Numbered from the stretch's first letter, positions 25,380 to 34,750 are shown. The stretch is 64,000 nt of DNA from Klebsiella sp. BIGb0138 (GCF_004342285.1 NZ_SMCV01000003.1:186001-250000); one strand, 5' to 3'. Numbers and translations are program-made. Notes: generated by a model from the letters alone, not told the origin.

Positions 25380-25488
25380 TTCCTGTTTGTCATTTTGTGC
25401 CCAGCTTAGCGGAACTCACAGGAAAAATTGTTGCTATTTAGCCTTTCAATTACAATTAAAGGAGTAAATTTTTCTCCCGAGGCGCCCT
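25380..25488. promoter_or_regulatory. Divergent cdsH/decR promoter region
   Basis: About 110 AT-rich bases separate the two divergent genes. The segment AAATTGTTGCTATTTAGCC near 25426-25443 is a likely place for a DecR (Lrp/AsnC-type) operator by analogy with other cysteine-inducible desulfhydrase loci, but no operator consensus can be confirmed by eye. Confidence 0.4.
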
Positions 25489-25947
25489 ATGTTAGATAAA
25501 ATTGACCGAAAGCTGCTTTCTTTGTTGCAAACAGACTGCACCCTCTCTTTGCAGGCGCTGGCTGATGCCGTTAATCTGACCACCACACCCTGCTGGAAAC
25601 GCCTGAAGCGACTTGAAGATGACGGCATTCTGCGCGGGCGCGTGGCGCTGCTGGATGCCGAAAAGCTTGGGCTCGGTCTGACGGCTTTTGTGCTGATTAA
25701 GACCCAGCATCACAGCAGCGAGTGGTACTGCCGTTTCGTCAGCGAGGTCACGCAGATGGCGGAGGTTCTCGGCTTCTGGCGGATGGCGGGAGAGTATGAT
25801 TATCTGCTGCGGGTGCAGGTGGCGGATATGAAACGCTATGACGATTTTTATAAACGGCTGGTGAACAGCGTACCGGGGCTCTCCGATGTCACTTCGAGTT
25901 TCGCCATGGAACAGATAAAATACACCACTGCCTTGCCCATTGATTAA
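25489..25947 (+). CDS. decR: Cysteine-responsive Lrp/AsnC-family regulator DecR
   Basis: DecR (YbaO) activates cysteine detoxification genes when cysteine is abundant. The 152-residue product has an N-terminal winged helix-turn-helix (about residues 4-60, [10 protein letters not shown]...[27 protein letters not shown]) and a C-terminal RAM ligand-binding domain ([14 protein letters not shown]). Length equals E. coli DecR. Being divergent from cdsH, it very probably controls that gene. mdlA follows after 42 bases and might be read through from here. Confidence 0.94.
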   Translation: MLDKIDRKLLSLLQTDCTLSLQALADAVNLTTTPCWKRLKRLEDDGILRGRVALLDAEKLGLGLTAFVLIKTQHHSSEWYCRFVSEVTQMAEVLGFWRMAGEYDYLLRVQVADMKRYDDFYKRLVNSVPGLSDVTSSFAMEQIKYTTALPID

Positions 25948-25989
25948 CGGCTTTTGCCGCGACGATTTCTACACTCAGGATTTAACTGC

Positions 25990-27762
25990 TTGCGATTATT
26001 TGCTCAACTTAGCTGGTACTTCCGCCGGGAGTGGCGCCGTTATCTCGGCGCCGTCGCCCTGCTGGCCATTATCGCCGTCTTACAGCTGGTCCCGCCTAAA
26101 GTGGTGGGGATCGTGGTCGACGGCGTCACCAGACAACATTACACCGCAGAGAAGGTGTGGATGTGGATCGGGCTGCTGGTTCTGATCGCGGTGATGGTCT
26201 ATCTGCTGCGCTATGTCTGGCGCGTGCTGCTTTTTGGCGCCTCTTATCAGCTGGCCGTGGAGCTGCGGGAGGACTTTTATCGTCAGCTCAGCCGCCAGCA
26301 TCCGGCCTTTTACCTGCGCCACCGGACCGGCGATCTGATCGCCCGCGCGACCAATGATGTGGACCGGGTGGTCTTTGCGGCGGGTGAAGGCGTCCTGACG
26401 CTGGTGGATTCGCTGGTGATGGGCTGTGCGGTATTGATTGTCATGTCGACGCAAATCAGCTGGCAGCTCACGCTGCTGGCGCTGCTGCCGATGCCGGTGA
26501 TGGCCCTGGTGATTAAGCGTAATGGCGATGCGCTGCATGAGCGTTTTCGCGTTGCGCAGGCGGCCTTTTCCAGCCTCAATGACCGGACGCAGGAAAGCCT
26601 GACCAGTATCCGCATGATTAAGGCCTTTGGCCTTGAAGACCGGCAGTCGGCGCAGTTTTCTGCCGATGCGGCGGATACCGGCAGAAAAAATATGCGCGTG
26701 GCGCGTATCGATGCGCGCTTCGATCCGACGATCTATATCGCGATTGGTACCGCCAATCTGCTGGCGATCGGCGGAGGGAGCTGGATGGTGCTGCAGGGCA
26801 ACATGACCCTCGGCCAGCTGACCAGTTTTGTGATGTATCTCGGTTTGATGATTTGGCCAATGCTGGCGCTGGCATGGATGTTTAACATCGTTGAGCGCGG
26901 CAGTGCGGCCTATAGCCGAATTCGGACGATGCTCGAAGAGGCGCCGACGGTGAACGATGGTAGCGAAAGCGCCCCGGAAGGGCGCGGGGCGCTTAACGTC
27001 GCGGTGCGTGAGTTTATCTACCCGCAGGCGAACAAAGCTTCGCTGGAAAAGGTGAACTTTGTGCTGCAGCCGGGGCAAATGCTGGGCATCTGCGGGCCGA
27101 CCGGAGCGGGGAAAAGCACCATTCTGGCGCTGATCCAACGCCATTTCGACGTCACGCAAGGGGATATTCGTTTCCACGATATTCCGTTGACCCGCCTGCA
27201 GCTCGATAGCTGGCGCGCCAGACTGGCGGTGGTGAACCAGACGCCGTTCCTGTTCTCAGATACCGTCGCCAGCAATATCGCTCTCGGCAGGCCCGAGGCG
27301 ACGCAGGAGCAAATTGAGCATGTCGCGCGGCTTGCCAGCGTGCATGAAGATATTCTGCGTCTGCCCCAGGGGTACGACACCGAGGTTGGCGAGCGCGGCG
27401 TGATGCTATCCGGCGGGCAGAAACAGCGCATATCCATTGCCCGCGCGCTGTTGCTGGAGGCGGAAATTTTGATTCTTGACGATGCGCTGTCGGCGGTTGA
27501 TGGCCGGACTGAGCACCAGATATTGCATAACCTGCGCCAGTGGGGAGAGGGGCGGACGGTGATCATCAGCGCCCATCGCCTGTCGGCGTTGACCGAAGCT
27601 AATGAGATTCTGGTCATGCAGCATGGGCATATTGCCCAGCGCGGTCGCCATGATGCGCTGAGCGCTCAGCCCGGCTGGTATCGCGATATGTATCGTTATC
27701 AGCAGCTGGAAGCGGCGCTCGACGATGCGCCGCAGGAACATGAGGAGGCCGCTGATGCGTAG
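25990..27762 (+). CDS. mdlA: Heterodimeric ABC exporter half, MdlA
   Basis: MdlA is one half of a multidrug-resistance-like ABC exporter in the inner membrane: six helices then an ATPase domain. The 590-residue product has Walker [10 protein letters not shown], signature LSGGQKQR and Walker [10 protein letters not shown], where the catalytic Glu is replaced by Asp, so its own ATP site is degenerate. A TTG codon at 25990-25992 is chosen as start because it gives the E. coli start [10 protein letters not shown] and length and follows CAGGA at good spacing. It overlaps mdlB by eight bases. Its transport substrate is unknown. Confidence 0.9.
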   Translation: MRLFAQLSWYFRREWRRYLGAVALLAIIAVLQLVPPKVVGIVVDGVTRQHYTAEKVWMWIGLLVLIAVMVYLLRYVWRVLLFGASYQLAVELREDFYRQLSRQHPAFYLRHRTGDLIARATNDVDRVVFAAGEGVLTLVDSLVMGCAVLIVMSTQISWQLTLLALLPMPVMALVIKRNGDALHERFRVAQAAFSSLNDRTQESLTSIRMIKAFGLEDRQSAQFSADAADTGRKNMRVARIDARFDPTIYIAIGTANLLAIGGGSWMVLQGNMTLGQLTSFVMYLGLMIWPMLALAWMFNIVERGSAAYSRIRTMLEEAPTVNDGSESAPEGRGALNVAVREFIYPQANKASLEKVNFVLQPGQMLGICGPTGAGKSTILALIQRHFDVTQGDIRFHDIPLTRLQLDSWRARLAVVNQTPFLFSDTVASNIALGRPEATQEQIEHVARLASVHEDILRLPQGYDTEVGERGVMLSGGQKQRISIARALLLEAEILILDDALSAVDGRTEHQILHNLRQWGEGRTVIISAHRLSALTEANEILVMQHGHIAQRGRHDALSAQPGWYRDMYRYQQLEAALDDAPQEHEEAADA

Positions 27763-29533
27763 TTTTTCCGAACTTTGGCCCACCTTAAAACGCCTGCTGG
27801 CCTACGGTTCTCCGTGGCGTAAACCGTTGATCATTGCGGTCGTCATGATGTGGATTGCCGCGGCGGCCGAGGTGAGCGGTCCGCTGCTGATCAGCTACTT
27901 TATCGATAATATGGTCGCCAGGAACTCGCTGTCTCTGAAGCTGGTATGCGGTCTTGCCGCAGCCTATATTGGGCTGCAGATCCTCGCGGCGACCCTGCAC
28001 TACAATCAGTCGCTGCTGTTTAACCGTGCCGCCGTCGGCGTGGTCCAGCAGCTGCGCAGCGACGTAATGGATGCGGCGCTGCGTCAGCCGCTCAGCGAAT
28101 TTGATACCCAGCCGGTCGGGCAACTGATCTCCCGCGTCACCAACGACACCGAAGTGATTCGCGATCTGTATGTCACGGTGGTTGCGACGGTACTGCGCAG
28201 CGCCGCGCTGATTGGCGCGATGCTGGTGGCGATGTTCAGCCTCGACTGGCGAATGGCGCTGGTGGCGCTGGCTATCTTCCCGGCGGTGTTGATCGTGATG
28301 ATGATTTATCAGCGCTACAGCACGCCCATCGTACGCCGGGTTCGCGCCTGGCTTGCGGATATTAACGATGGCTTTAATGAAGTCATTAACGGCATGGGCG
28401 TTATCCAGCAGTTCCGCCAGCAGGCGCGGTTCGGCGAACGGATGCGTGAAGCCAGCTATGCTCACTATCTGGCGCGGATGCAAACCCTGCGCCTCGACGG
28501 TTTCCTGCTTCGCCCGCTGCTGAGTCTGTTCTCATCGCTGGTGCTCTGCGGGCTGCTGATGCTGTTTGGCTTTAGCTCGGCAGGTTCTATCGAAGTCGGG
28601 GTACTGTATGCCTTTATCAGCTATCTGGGGCGCCTGAATGAGCCGCTGATTGAGCTGACGACCCAACAGTCGATGCTGCAGCAGGCGGTGGTGGCCGGCG
28701 AGCGCGTCTTCGAGCTAATGGATCGCCCACGCCAGGCGTGGGGAGAGGATAATGCGCCGCTGCGCAGCGGCGCGGTGTCGGTAGAGAATCTCTCGTTTGC
28801 TTATCGCGGCGATCGCCTGGTGCTGCAGGATATTAATCTCGACATTCCGTCCCGCGGGTTCGTGGCGCTGGTGGGGCACACCGGCAGCGGCAAAAGCACG
28901 CTCGCCAGCCTGATGATGGGCTATTACCCGCTGAGCAGGGGAGAAATTCGGATTGATGGCCGTCCGCTCTCCTCATTAAGCCACAGCGCATTGCGCCAGG
29001 GCGTGGCGATGGTGCAACAGGATCCGGTGGTGCTGGCGGATACGTTTTATGCCAACGTCACCCTTGGCCGCGACATTAGCGAGGCGCAGGTCTGGGAAGC
29101 GCTGGAGTCCGTGCAGCTGGCCGAGCTGGCGCGTGGGATGAGCGGGGGGATCTACACCCAGCTGGGCGAGCAGGGGAATACGCTCTCCGTCGGGCAGAAG
29201 CAGCTTCTGGCGCTGGCTCGCGTGCTGGTTGAGACCCCGCAGATACTGATCCTCGATGAGGCGACGGCGAATATCGACTCCGGCACCGAGCAGGCGATTC
29301 AGCAAGCGCTGGCGAAAGTTCGCCAGCGCACCACCTTAGTGGTTATCGCGCACCGTCTGTCGACGATCGTTGAGGCGGATACCATTCTGGTGCTGCACCG
29401 CGGGCAGGCCGTTGAGCGTGGAAACCATCAGCAGCTGCTGGCGGCAAAAGGACGCTACTGGCAAATGTATCAACTGCAGCTGGTGGGTGAGGAACTGGCG
29501 GCCAGCGCGCAGGAAGAGTCGCTTATCGCCTGA
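27755..29533 (+). CDS. mdlB: Heterodimeric ABC exporter half, MdlB
   Basis: MdlB is the partner of MdlA. The 592-residue product has six membrane helices and an ATPase domain with Walker [10 protein letters not shown], Walker [14 protein letters not shown] carrying the catalytic Glu, and a non-canonical signature LSVGQKQ. Together with the degenerate Walker B of MdlA this gives one complete and one impaired ATP site, the usual asymmetric arrangement of heterodimeric type IV exporters. The ATG at 27755 lies inside the end of mdlA after GGAGG, so the two are coupled. Confidence 0.94.
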   Translation: MRSFSELWPTLKRLLAYGSPWRKPLIIAVVMMWIAAAAEVSGPLLISYFIDNMVARNSLSLKLVCGLAAAYIGLQILAATLHYNQSLLFNRAAVGVVQQLRSDVMDAALRQPLSEFDTQPVGQLISRVTNDTEVIRDLYVTVVATVLRSAALIGAMLVAMFSLDWRMALVALAIFPAVLIVMMIYQRYSTPIVRRVRAWLADINDGFNEVINGMGVIQQFRQQARFGERMREASYAHYLARMQTLRLDGFLLRPLLSLFSSLVLCGLLMLFGFSSAGSIEVGVLYAFISYLGRLNEPLIELTTQQSMLQQAVVAGERVFELMDRPRQAWGEDNAPLRSGAVSVENLSFAYRGDRLVLQDINLDIPSRGFVALVGHTGSGKSTLASLMMGYYPLSRGEIRIDGRPLSSLSHSALRQGVAMVQQDPVVLADTFYANVTLGRDISEAQVWEALESVQLAELARGMSGGIYTQLGEQGNTLSVGQKQLLALARVLVETPQILILDEATANIDSGTEQAIQQALAKVRQRTTLVVIAHRLSTIVEADTILVLHRGQAVERGNHQQLLAAKGRYWQMYQLQLVGEELAASAQEESLIA

Positions 29534-29595
29534 TGCACCATAAGCAGGCAGTCGCTGCGGCGCGATTTAGCGTGGTGCAAAAATGCAACCCGCAA

Positions 29596-29612
29596 TGCAC
29601 TATGATGGTGCG
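29596..29612 (+). promoter_or_regulatory. NtrC (GlnG) binding site of glnK-amtB
   Basis: TGCACTATGATGGTGCG matches the NtrC dyad TGCAC-N7-GTGCA at all but one arm position. It lies about 110 bases upstream of the sigma-54 minus-12 element, a typical enhancer distance. Additional half-site words TGCACC (29534) and TGGTGC (29573) lie further upstream. Confidence 0.8.
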
Positions 29613-29674
29613 TTTTTGGCCGTGGCTGCCCGTTTTGCGTCATCTTCTGTCTCCGTTCGCCTGTTTTCTTGCTT

Positions 29675-29700
29675 AAAAGGGCCGCTTAGCGGCCCTTTTT
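29675..29700 (+). terminator. mdlB intrinsic terminator
   Basis: An 11-bp stem AAAAGGGCCGC/GCGGCCCTTTT with a 3-base loop and five T residues. It sits between the NtrC site and the sigma-54 promoter, so read-through from mdlAB is stopped just before glnK. Confidence 0.9.
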
Positions 29701-29706
29701 CATTTC

Positions 29707-29722
29707 TGGCATAGCCCTTGCT
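29707..29722 (+). promoter_or_regulatory. Sigma-54 promoter of glnK-amtB
   Basis: TGGCATAGCCCTTGCT fits the sigma-54 consensus TGGCAYR-N4-TTGCW. The GG at 29708 and the GC at 29720 are exactly 12 bases apart. It lies 54 bases before the glnK ATG and pairs with the upstream NtrC dyad. Confidence 0.92.
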
Positions 29723-29775
29723 TTATTCCCTGTGTGTTAGCTGCTGCCATTACGAATTTCGAGCGGAGGGGACTT

Positions 29776-30114
29776 ATGAAGCTGGTTACCGTGGTAATCA
29801 AACCATTCAAACTGGAAGATGTGCGTGAAGCGTTATCTTCTATCGGCATTCAGGGCCTGACGGTCACTGAGGTTAAAGGGTTCGGCCGCCAGAAAGGCCA
29901 TGCCGAGCTATACCGTGGTGCCGAGTACAGCGTCAATTTTCTACCAAAGGTGAAGATTGATGTCGCGATTGCCGACGATCAGCTTGATGAGGTCGTTGAT
30001 GTGATTAGTAAGGCGGCCTACACCGGAAAAATTGGCGATGGCAAAATTTTTGTCGCCGAGTTGCAACGCGTTATTCGCATCCGCACCGGCGAAGCCGACG
30101 AAGCGGCACTGTAA
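29776..30114 (+). CDS. glnK: Nitrogen regulatory PII protein GlnK
   Basis: GlnK is a trimeric PII signal protein that binds and blocks the ammonium channel AmtB when nitrogen is plentiful. The 112-residue product carries the T-loop with the uridylylation site Tyr51 (HAELYRGAEY) and the nucleotide-binding B-loop YTGKIGDGKIF. The ATG at 29776 follows GGAGGGGA and matches E. coli; the upstream frame runs over the promoter. Strong sigma-54 and NtrC elements show control by nitrogen limitation. Confidence 0.97.
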   Translation: MKLVTVVIKPFKLEDVREALSSIGIQGLTVTEVKGFGRQKGHAELYRGAEYSVNFLPKVKIDVAIADDQLDEVVDVISKAAYTGKIGDGKIFVAELQRVIRIRTGEADEAAL

Positions 30115-30147
30115 CGTCCAGACCACACAGTGATGGGGATCGAGAAA

Positions 30148-31434
30148 ATGAAGATAGCAACAATGAAAACAGGTCTGGGTGCGCTGGCGCTGCTTCCGGG
30201 GCTGGCGATGGCCGCGCCGGCAGTGGCAGATAAAGCCGACAACGCCTTTATGATGATTTGCACCGCGCTGGTGCTGTTTATGACCATTCCGGGCATCGCG
30301 CTGTTTTACGGCGGCCTGATTCGCGGTAAAAACGTGCTCTCCATGCTGACCCAGGTGATTGTCACCTTCGCGCTGGTGTGCATCCTGTGGGTCGTTTACG
30401 GCTACACCCTGGCGTTCGGTACCGGTGGCAGCTTCTTCGGTGACTTCAACTGGGTATTGCTGAAAAATATTGAGCTAACAGCGCTGATGGGCTCCTTCTA
30501 TCAGTACATCCATGTCGCTTTCCAGGGCTCGTTTGCCTGTATCACCGTGGCGCTGATCGTTGGCGCGCTGGCGGAGCGCATCCGCTTCTCCGCGGTGCTG
30601 ATTTTTGTGGTGGTGTGGATGACGCTCTCCTATGTGCCGATTGCGCATATGGTGTGGGGCGGCGGTCTGCTGGCGACGCATGGCGCGCTGGATTTTGCCG
30701 GCGGCACCGTGGTGCATATCAACGCCGCCGTTGCCGGGCTGGTGGGAGCCTATATGATGGGCAAACGCGTCGGCTTTGGCAAAGAAGCGTTCAAACCGCA
30801 TAACCTGCCGATGGTCTTCACCGGTACCGCGATTCTGTATGTTGGCTGGTTTGGCTTTAACGCCGGTTCAGCGAGTGCGGCGAACGAAATTTCTGCCCTG
30901 GCCTTCGTTAACACCGTCGTGGCGACAGCCGCCGCGATTCTGGCCTGGACCTTCGGCGAGTGGGCGACCCGCGGTAAACCGTCTCTGTTAGGCGCCTGTT
31001 CCGGGGCGATTGCCGGTCTGGTTGGCATTACGCCGGCATGTGGTTTCGTTGGGGTTGGCGGCGCGCTGATTGTGGGTCTCGCTTCTGGCCTTGCGGGTCT
31101 GTGGGGGGTAACGGTGCTGAAACGCTGGCTGCGCGTTGACGACCCGTGCGATGTTTTCGGGGTGCATGGCGTGTGCGGCATCGTCGGCTGTATTCTGACC
31201 GGTATCTTTGCCGCAACCTCACTGGGCGGCGTCGGCTATGCGGAAGGGGTGACCATGGGCCATCAGCTGCTGGTGCAGCTGGAAAGTATCGCCATCACCA
31301 TCGTCTGGTCCGGCATTGTGGCCTACATCGGCTACAAAGTGGCGGATATGACCGTCGGTCTGCGCGTACCGGAAGAGCAGGAGCGCGAAGGTCTGGACGT
31401 CAACAGCCATGGCGAAAACGCCTACAACGCCTGA
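30148..31434 (+). CDS. amtB: Ammonium channel AmtB
   Basis: AmtB is the trimeric inner-membrane ammonium channel. The 428-residue precursor has a cleavable signal peptide (about residues 1-22, ending MAAPA) and eleven membrane helices. The pore's twin histidines are visible in GGTVVHINAAVAG and FGVHGVCGIVG, and the Phe gate region in HVAFQGSFA. The ATG at 30148 gives the E. coli start MKIATMKTG and is 33 bases after glnK, forming the nitrogen-controlled glnK-amtB operon. A terminator follows. Confidence 0.97.
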   Translation: MKIATMKTGLGALALLPGLAMAAPAVADKADNAFMMICTALVLFMTIPGIALFYGGLIRGKNVLSMLTQVIVTFALVCILWVVYGYTLAFGTGGSFFGDFNWVLLKNIELTALMGSFYQYIHVAFQGSFACITVALIVGALAERIRFSAVLIFVVVWMTLSYVPIAHMVWGGGLLATHGALDFAGGTVVHINAAVAGLVGAYMMGKRVGFGKEAFKPHNLPMVFTGTAILYVGWFGFNAGSASAANEISALAFVNTVVATAAAILAWTFGEWATRGKPSLLGACSGAIAGLVGITPACGFVGVGGALIVGLASGLAGLWGVTVLKRWLRVDDPCDVFGVHGVCGIVGCILTGIFAATSLGGVGYAEGVTMGHQLLVQLESIAITIVWSGIVAYIGYKVADMTVGLRVPEEQEREGLDVNSHGENAYNA

Positions 31435-31459
31435 TAAATTACGTTGTCTCCTGTAGCAG

Positions 31460-31485
31460 CAAAGCCTCCCATCGGGAGGCTTTGT
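31460..31485 (+). terminator. amtB terminator hairpin
   Basis: Stem AAAGCCTCCC/GGGAGGCTTT with loop ATC, followed by TTTGTTCGTTT. It lies between the convergent amtB and tesB genes and could serve both. Confidence 0.8.
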
Positions 31486-31503
31486 TCGTTTCGGCGGCCT
31501 GGC

Positions 31504-32367
31504 TTACGCATGACGGTTGCGCATGACGCCTTCCTGCACCGTCGAGGCCACCAGGGTGCCGTCCTGAGTATAGAACTCACCGCGTACAAAGCCCCGGGCG
31601 CTGGAGGCGGAAGTACTCTCTACGCTATACAGCAGCCATTCATTGATGTTGAACGGGCGATGGAACCACATGGAGTGATCGATCGTCGCCACCTGCATGC
31701 CCGGCTCAAGGAAGCCGACGCCATGTGGCTGCAGCGCGACCGGCAGGAAGTTAAAATCGGAAGCGTAGCCCAGCAGGTACTGATGGATGCGGATATCATC
31801 CGGCACCGCGCCGTTGGCGCGCAGCCAGACCTGGCGCGTCGGTTCTGCAATATGGCCTTTCAGCGGGTTGTGGAACTCAACCGGGCGAATCTCCAGCGGC
31901 TTATCGCTGAGGAACTTATCTTTCGCCTGCGGCGGCAACAGATGCGCCAGTTTACGGGCGATATCGGTCTCGGACGGCAGTCCGTCCGGCGCGGGAGCGT
32001 CAGGCATCGATTTCTGGTGTTCGTAGCCCGGTTCCGGGGCCTGGAAAGAGGCGGTCATATAGAAAATCGGCTTACCGTTCTGAATCGCCGCCACCCGGCG
32101 AGCGCTAAAGCTGTTACCGTCGCGCAGCACTTCGACGTCATAAATAATCGGTTTTTGACTGTCGCCAGGGCGTAAAAAATAGCTGTGAAACGAGTGAATC
32201 AGACGCTCGGCAGGCACGCTTTCTTTGGCGGCGTACAGCGCCTGGCCAACGACCTGGCCGCCAAAAACCTGACGCAGTCCCAGATCTTCGCTCTGCCCGC
32301 GGAATAACCCTTCTTCAATTTTTTCCAGATTCAACAATGCCAGCAGATTGGTTAGTGCCTGACTCAT
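31504..32367 (-). CDS. tesB: Acyl-CoA thioesterase II
   Basis: TesB hydrolyses medium and long chain acyl-CoA esters. The 287-residue product is a double-hotdog thioesterase with the N-terminal [10 protein letters not shown] helix, the domain-2 active-site Asp in [12 protein letters not shown], the Ser/Thr-rich strand [10 protein letters not shown] and the terminal Gln in STVQEGVMR, agreeing with the Asp-Thr-Gln triad of E. coli TesB. The ATG at 32365-32367 gives the E. coli N-terminus MSQAL; a Met four codons upstream is rejected. Confidence 0.96.
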   Translation of the reverse strand: MSQALTNLLALLNLEKIEEGLFRGQSEDLGLRQVFGGQVVGQALYAAKESVPAERLIHSFHSYFLRPGDSQKPIIYDVEVLRDGNSFSARRVAAIQNGKPIFYMTASFQAPEPGYEHQKSMPDAPAPDGLPSETDIARKLAHLLPPQAKDKFLSDKPLEIRPVEFHNPLKGHIAEPTRQVWLRANGAVPDDIRIHQYLLGYASDFNFLPVALQPHGVGFLEPGMQVATIDHSMWFHRPFNINEWLLYSVESTSASSARGFVRGEFYTQDGTLVASTVQEGVMRNRHA

Positions 32368-32586
32368 ATTTACCCTCAATCAGTGATGACTGCTTCGCGC
32401 AGCGCGTATTGAGGCCAAGTATAACCTGGAATCGCAAGTGGTCCGATGGGTGTAATAATCTGAATAACGGGTTGTTTGCAGGAAGAGAACTGAGATCTGT
32501 GCCACACTTATGCACGATACAAATGTTCTTACCCGCCAGTCGGTAGGACATGCTCCGGTGTATAAAGGGATGAAAAGGAGAACATA

Positions 32587-33102
32587 ATGAAATTTGCCTA
32601 TCTGTTAAGTGCTTTAGCCGTTGCAACTGCCTTGACCGCCTGCGCGAATAATCACAGCGCTACGGCGAATAATCACGCAGCCGCCCCCGATCCTTATGGC
32701 ATTGCGTCACTGACTTCTTCACAACAGCAGCCTAATGTATCAGGGACTATCTCGATCCGGCAGAGAGTCGCCTTACCGCCGGATGCGGTACTGACTGTCA
32801 CCTTATCGGATGCGTCGCTGGCCGATGCACCAGCGCATGTCCTGGCGCAGAAAACCGTACGTACCGAAGGCCAGCAGCCGCCGTATAACTTTGTCCTGCC
32901 GTACAACCCGGCGGATATTAAACCGAATGCCCGCATTTTGCTGAGTTCGGCCATTACGGTTAACGGTCAGATGATGTTTATCACCGATACCGTACAAACG
33001 GTAGTGAACGGTGGAGGGAATCGGGCCGACCTGCTTCTGGTGCCGGTACAGCAAACGGCTGTCCCGGTCGCCAGCGATAGCAGCCCGGCTGCCGTCCAGT
33101 AA
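32587..33102 (+). CDS. ybaY: Lipoprotein YbaY (YscW-like domain)
   Basis: A 171-residue predicted envelope lipoprotein. A signal peptide ends in the lipobox ALTAC (Cys19), then an Asn/Ala-rich linker, then a small beta-sandwich domain (VSGTISIRQRVALPPDAVLTVTLSDASL) of the type found in YbaY, HslJ-neighbour and type III pilotin YscW proteins. Function is unknown. It is shorter than E. coli YbaY because the linker is reduced. AAAAGGAG lies just upstream and an intrinsic terminator follows. Confidence 0.9.
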   Translation: MKFAYLLSALAVATALTACANNHSATANNHAAAPDPYGIASLTSSQQQPNVSGTISIRQRVALPPDAVLTVTLSDASLADAPAHVLAQKTVRTEGQQPPYNFVLPYNPADIKPNARILLSSAITVNGQMMFITDTVQTVVNGGGNRADLLLVPVQQTAVPVASDSSPAAVQ

Positions 33103-33110
33103 ACGCGCCG

Positions 33111-33137
33111 ATGCCCCTGCTCAGGGGCATTTTTTTG
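33111..33137 (+). terminator. ybaY intrinsic terminator
   Basis: Stem ATGCCCCTG/CAGGGGCAT followed by seven T residues, directly after ybaY. Confidence 0.9.
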
Positions 33138-33140
33138 CCC

Positions 33141-33452
33141 TTAATAAATCCAGCGATAGCGCTGCAGGTCAATATGGCCGCTGCCGGAAACCTGTACGCC
33201 TTCAGCCAGCAGGGCCTGACGCTGGCGCTGCAGATCCGGGCCGGTCAGGGAAATATCGCCGTGGCGGTTGACCACCCGGTGCCAGGGGAGCGTTGAGCCT
33301 TCGGGCAGACGCTTAAGTACGCCGCCGACCTGGCGGGCAGCGCGCGGCGATCCCGCCAGCAGCGCAACGTCACCATAGGTGGCGACATAGCCTTCCGGAA
33401 TGGAGGCCACAATCTGCCACACCCGCTGAGGAAATGTGTCGTGAGTATCCAT
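33141..33452 (-). CDS. atl: Alkyltransferase-like DNA damage protein Atl
   Basis: Atl (YbaZ) binds O6-alkylguanine lesions and flags them for nucleotide excision repair but cannot dealkylate them. The 103-residue product matches the DNA-binding half of O6-alkylguanine-DNA alkyltransferases: Arg finger region SPRAARQVGGVLK and the active-site loop reading PWHRV, where Trp57 replaces the catalytic Cys of PCHRV. It is shorter at the N-terminus than the annotated E. coli protein but has the complete domain. Confidence 0.95.
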   Translation of the reverse strand: MDTHDTFPQRVWQIVASIPEGYVATYGDVALLAGSPRAARQVGGVLKRLPEGSTLPWHRVVNRHGDISLTGPDLQRQRQALLAEGVQVSGSGHIDLQRYRWIY

Positions 33453-33676
33453 CGTGCGTCCTGTTTAGCGCAAAGGCTCAGGATAAGCGCTGGCAGACGG
33501 AGTGTACAGGGCGTGCGTGAGGCGTTGCTGAGCGTCTCAAAAGGCCGTGCTAAGGCCATATAGCAAACTTTATGCCCGGCTTTGCACAATAAACCAGCAT
33601 CCGGTCGGGGTTAGCTTGCAATTCACCGGTACTCCCGGGATAATGCGCTTGCGCGTTGGATAACAACGCTCTCAAT

Positions 33677-33790
33677 GGGGGCTCTGTTGGTTCTCCCGCA
33701 ACGCTACTCTGTTTACCAGGTCAGATCCGGAAGGAAGCAGCCAGAGCAGACGACGTGTGTGCCGGGATGTAGCTGGCAGGGCCCCCACCC
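33677..33790 (+). ncRNA. ffs: 4.5S RNA of the signal recognition particle
   Basis: The 114-base sequence matches E. coli 4.5S RNA nearly base for base. It begins GGGGGCTCTGTTGG and ends GGCAGGGCCCCCACCC, so the ends pair as a long hairpin. The Ffh-binding symmetric loop and GGAA tetraloop are present (AGATCCGGAAGGAAGCAGCC). The RNA pairs with Ffh to target membrane proteins to SecYEG. Confidence 0.97.
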
Positions 33791-34179
33791 AATTCCGGGG
33801 CCCGCCGATGTTCAGGCGACGTCAAGGGCATATTCCACGCCCGCTGGCAAATTTTCCCACGCTTAGTCAATACTCATTTTAGCCTTATTGTTGATAAGGT
33901 ATTATCGCGATCCGTTGGTACTTCGCATCCCGCCTGCGCCGTACGGCAATTCCAACGACCCGCCAGGTTCTAAAAACAACTCTTTTTTATACTATAAAAA
34001 GTATATGTCATAATTTTGAAATAATACTGACATATTAATGTCATTTTCATGTCACAAATAGCAGGCAAATTAGTTATGGGCATTTATTGCCGGATAGCCA
34101 GGCGTAAATAATATGTCTGGATCAATTTGTTAACTTCGTGTATTAATTATGATAAATTTATTGCACGGGAAGCATGACG
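33791..34179. other. AT-rich interval after ffs
   Basis: About 390 bases hold no recognisable gene. Bases 33970-34170 are much richer in A and T than the surrounding DNA and lead into the unusual small gene pair; they presumably contain its promoter. Several imperfect TATA-like words occur but no promoter can be fixed. No clear terminator for ffs was seen. Confidence 0.4.
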
Positions 34180-34437
34180 ATGACCACAGTAGTTCTGAAC
34201 GTTAAAATCGATGCAGAGTTGAAAGAAAAGCTGCGTCATTATGCGGAAGAAAATAACGAGAATCTGGGCACTGCAACAGAGAAACTGCTGCTGCTGGCGT
34301 TTGAAATAGCAGATTCGGCAGGTGAGGCGGGGGTTTCGGAAGATGATATCGATAGTCAGCATACCGAAGAAGAAGCTTCTCCATTAACCCCTAAAGAAAT
34401 CAAAGCGTTAAGAAAAATTCTGAAGAAGAAAAAATGA
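34180..34437 (+). CDS. Small acidic/lysine-tailed protein, ribbon-helix-helix-like N-terminus
   Basis: I do not recognise the family. The 85-residue product begins TTVVLNVKIDAELKEKLRHYAEENN, a strand followed by a helix as in ribbon-helix-helix DNA-binding proteins such as Arc or plasmid antitoxins, then a second helix (GTATEKLLLLAFEIAD), an acidic linker and a very basic tail ending KKKK. The ATG at 34180 is preferred over that at 34174 because GGGA lies nine bases upstream. The stop codon overlaps the next gene as ATGA. The pair looks like a compact toxin-antitoxin-type operon, but this is inference from layout only. Confidence 0.6.
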   Translation: MTTVVLNVKIDAELKEKLRHYAEENNENLGTATEKLLLLAFEIADSAGEAGVSEDDIDSQHTEEEASPLTPKEIKALRKILKKKK

Positions 34438-34649
34438 AACAACAACTCTCTACAGCCAGCAACTATAGCGAAGCCTGTGACCTGTTGCGTTCAGGATATG
34501 TGAAGCATGTTCGCCTCAACTGGAATATCGGTAGTGATGAGTTCTTTCGCATTGCCTCCGACTGGTGTGATACCGGAGCGAAAATAAAAAAAGATGAAAA
34601 TGGCTTTATTATTTCGCTAAAAAGCTTCCCCATTCCACGCCAGCATTAA
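34434..34649 (+). CDS. Small protein of unknown function, second gene of overlap pair
   Basis: Not recognised. The 71-residue product has the predicted order helix (YSEACDLLRSG), strand (VKHVRLNWN), helix (SDEFFRIASDWCDTG), strand and strand (AKIKKDENGFIISLKSF). The second half, with TGAKIKKDENGFIISLK, is reminiscent of the C-terminal part of TusA/SirA-like small sulfur-carrier folds, but the CPxP cysteine motif is missing. It starts inside the end of the preceding gene in an ATGA overlap with no independent ribosome binding site, so it is probably translationally coupled. A promoter-proximal partner with an RHH-like fold suggests autoregulation. Confidence 0.55.
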   Translation: MKQQLSTASNYSEACDLLRSGYVKHVRLNWNIGSDEFFRIASDWCDTGAKIKKDENGFIISLKSFPIPRQH

Positions 34650-34750
34650 TGAAATCCACCCATTTATGTCATCGAACTGACATAGAGCAATGAGATGATA
34701 AAGCGCAATTTATAAAAAACATCTCATATGCGTCATGGATGATGATTTTT

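Noticed and set aside
29534-29595. Second full NtrC dyad upstream of glnK
   Set aside because: Only isolated TGCACC and TGGTGC half-sites were found; their partners at dyad spacing do not match.
34434-34649. Assignment of the second small protein to the TusA sulfur-carrier family
   Set aside because: The secondary-structure order is similar but the diagnostic CPxP motif is absent, so the resemblance is only noted, not called.
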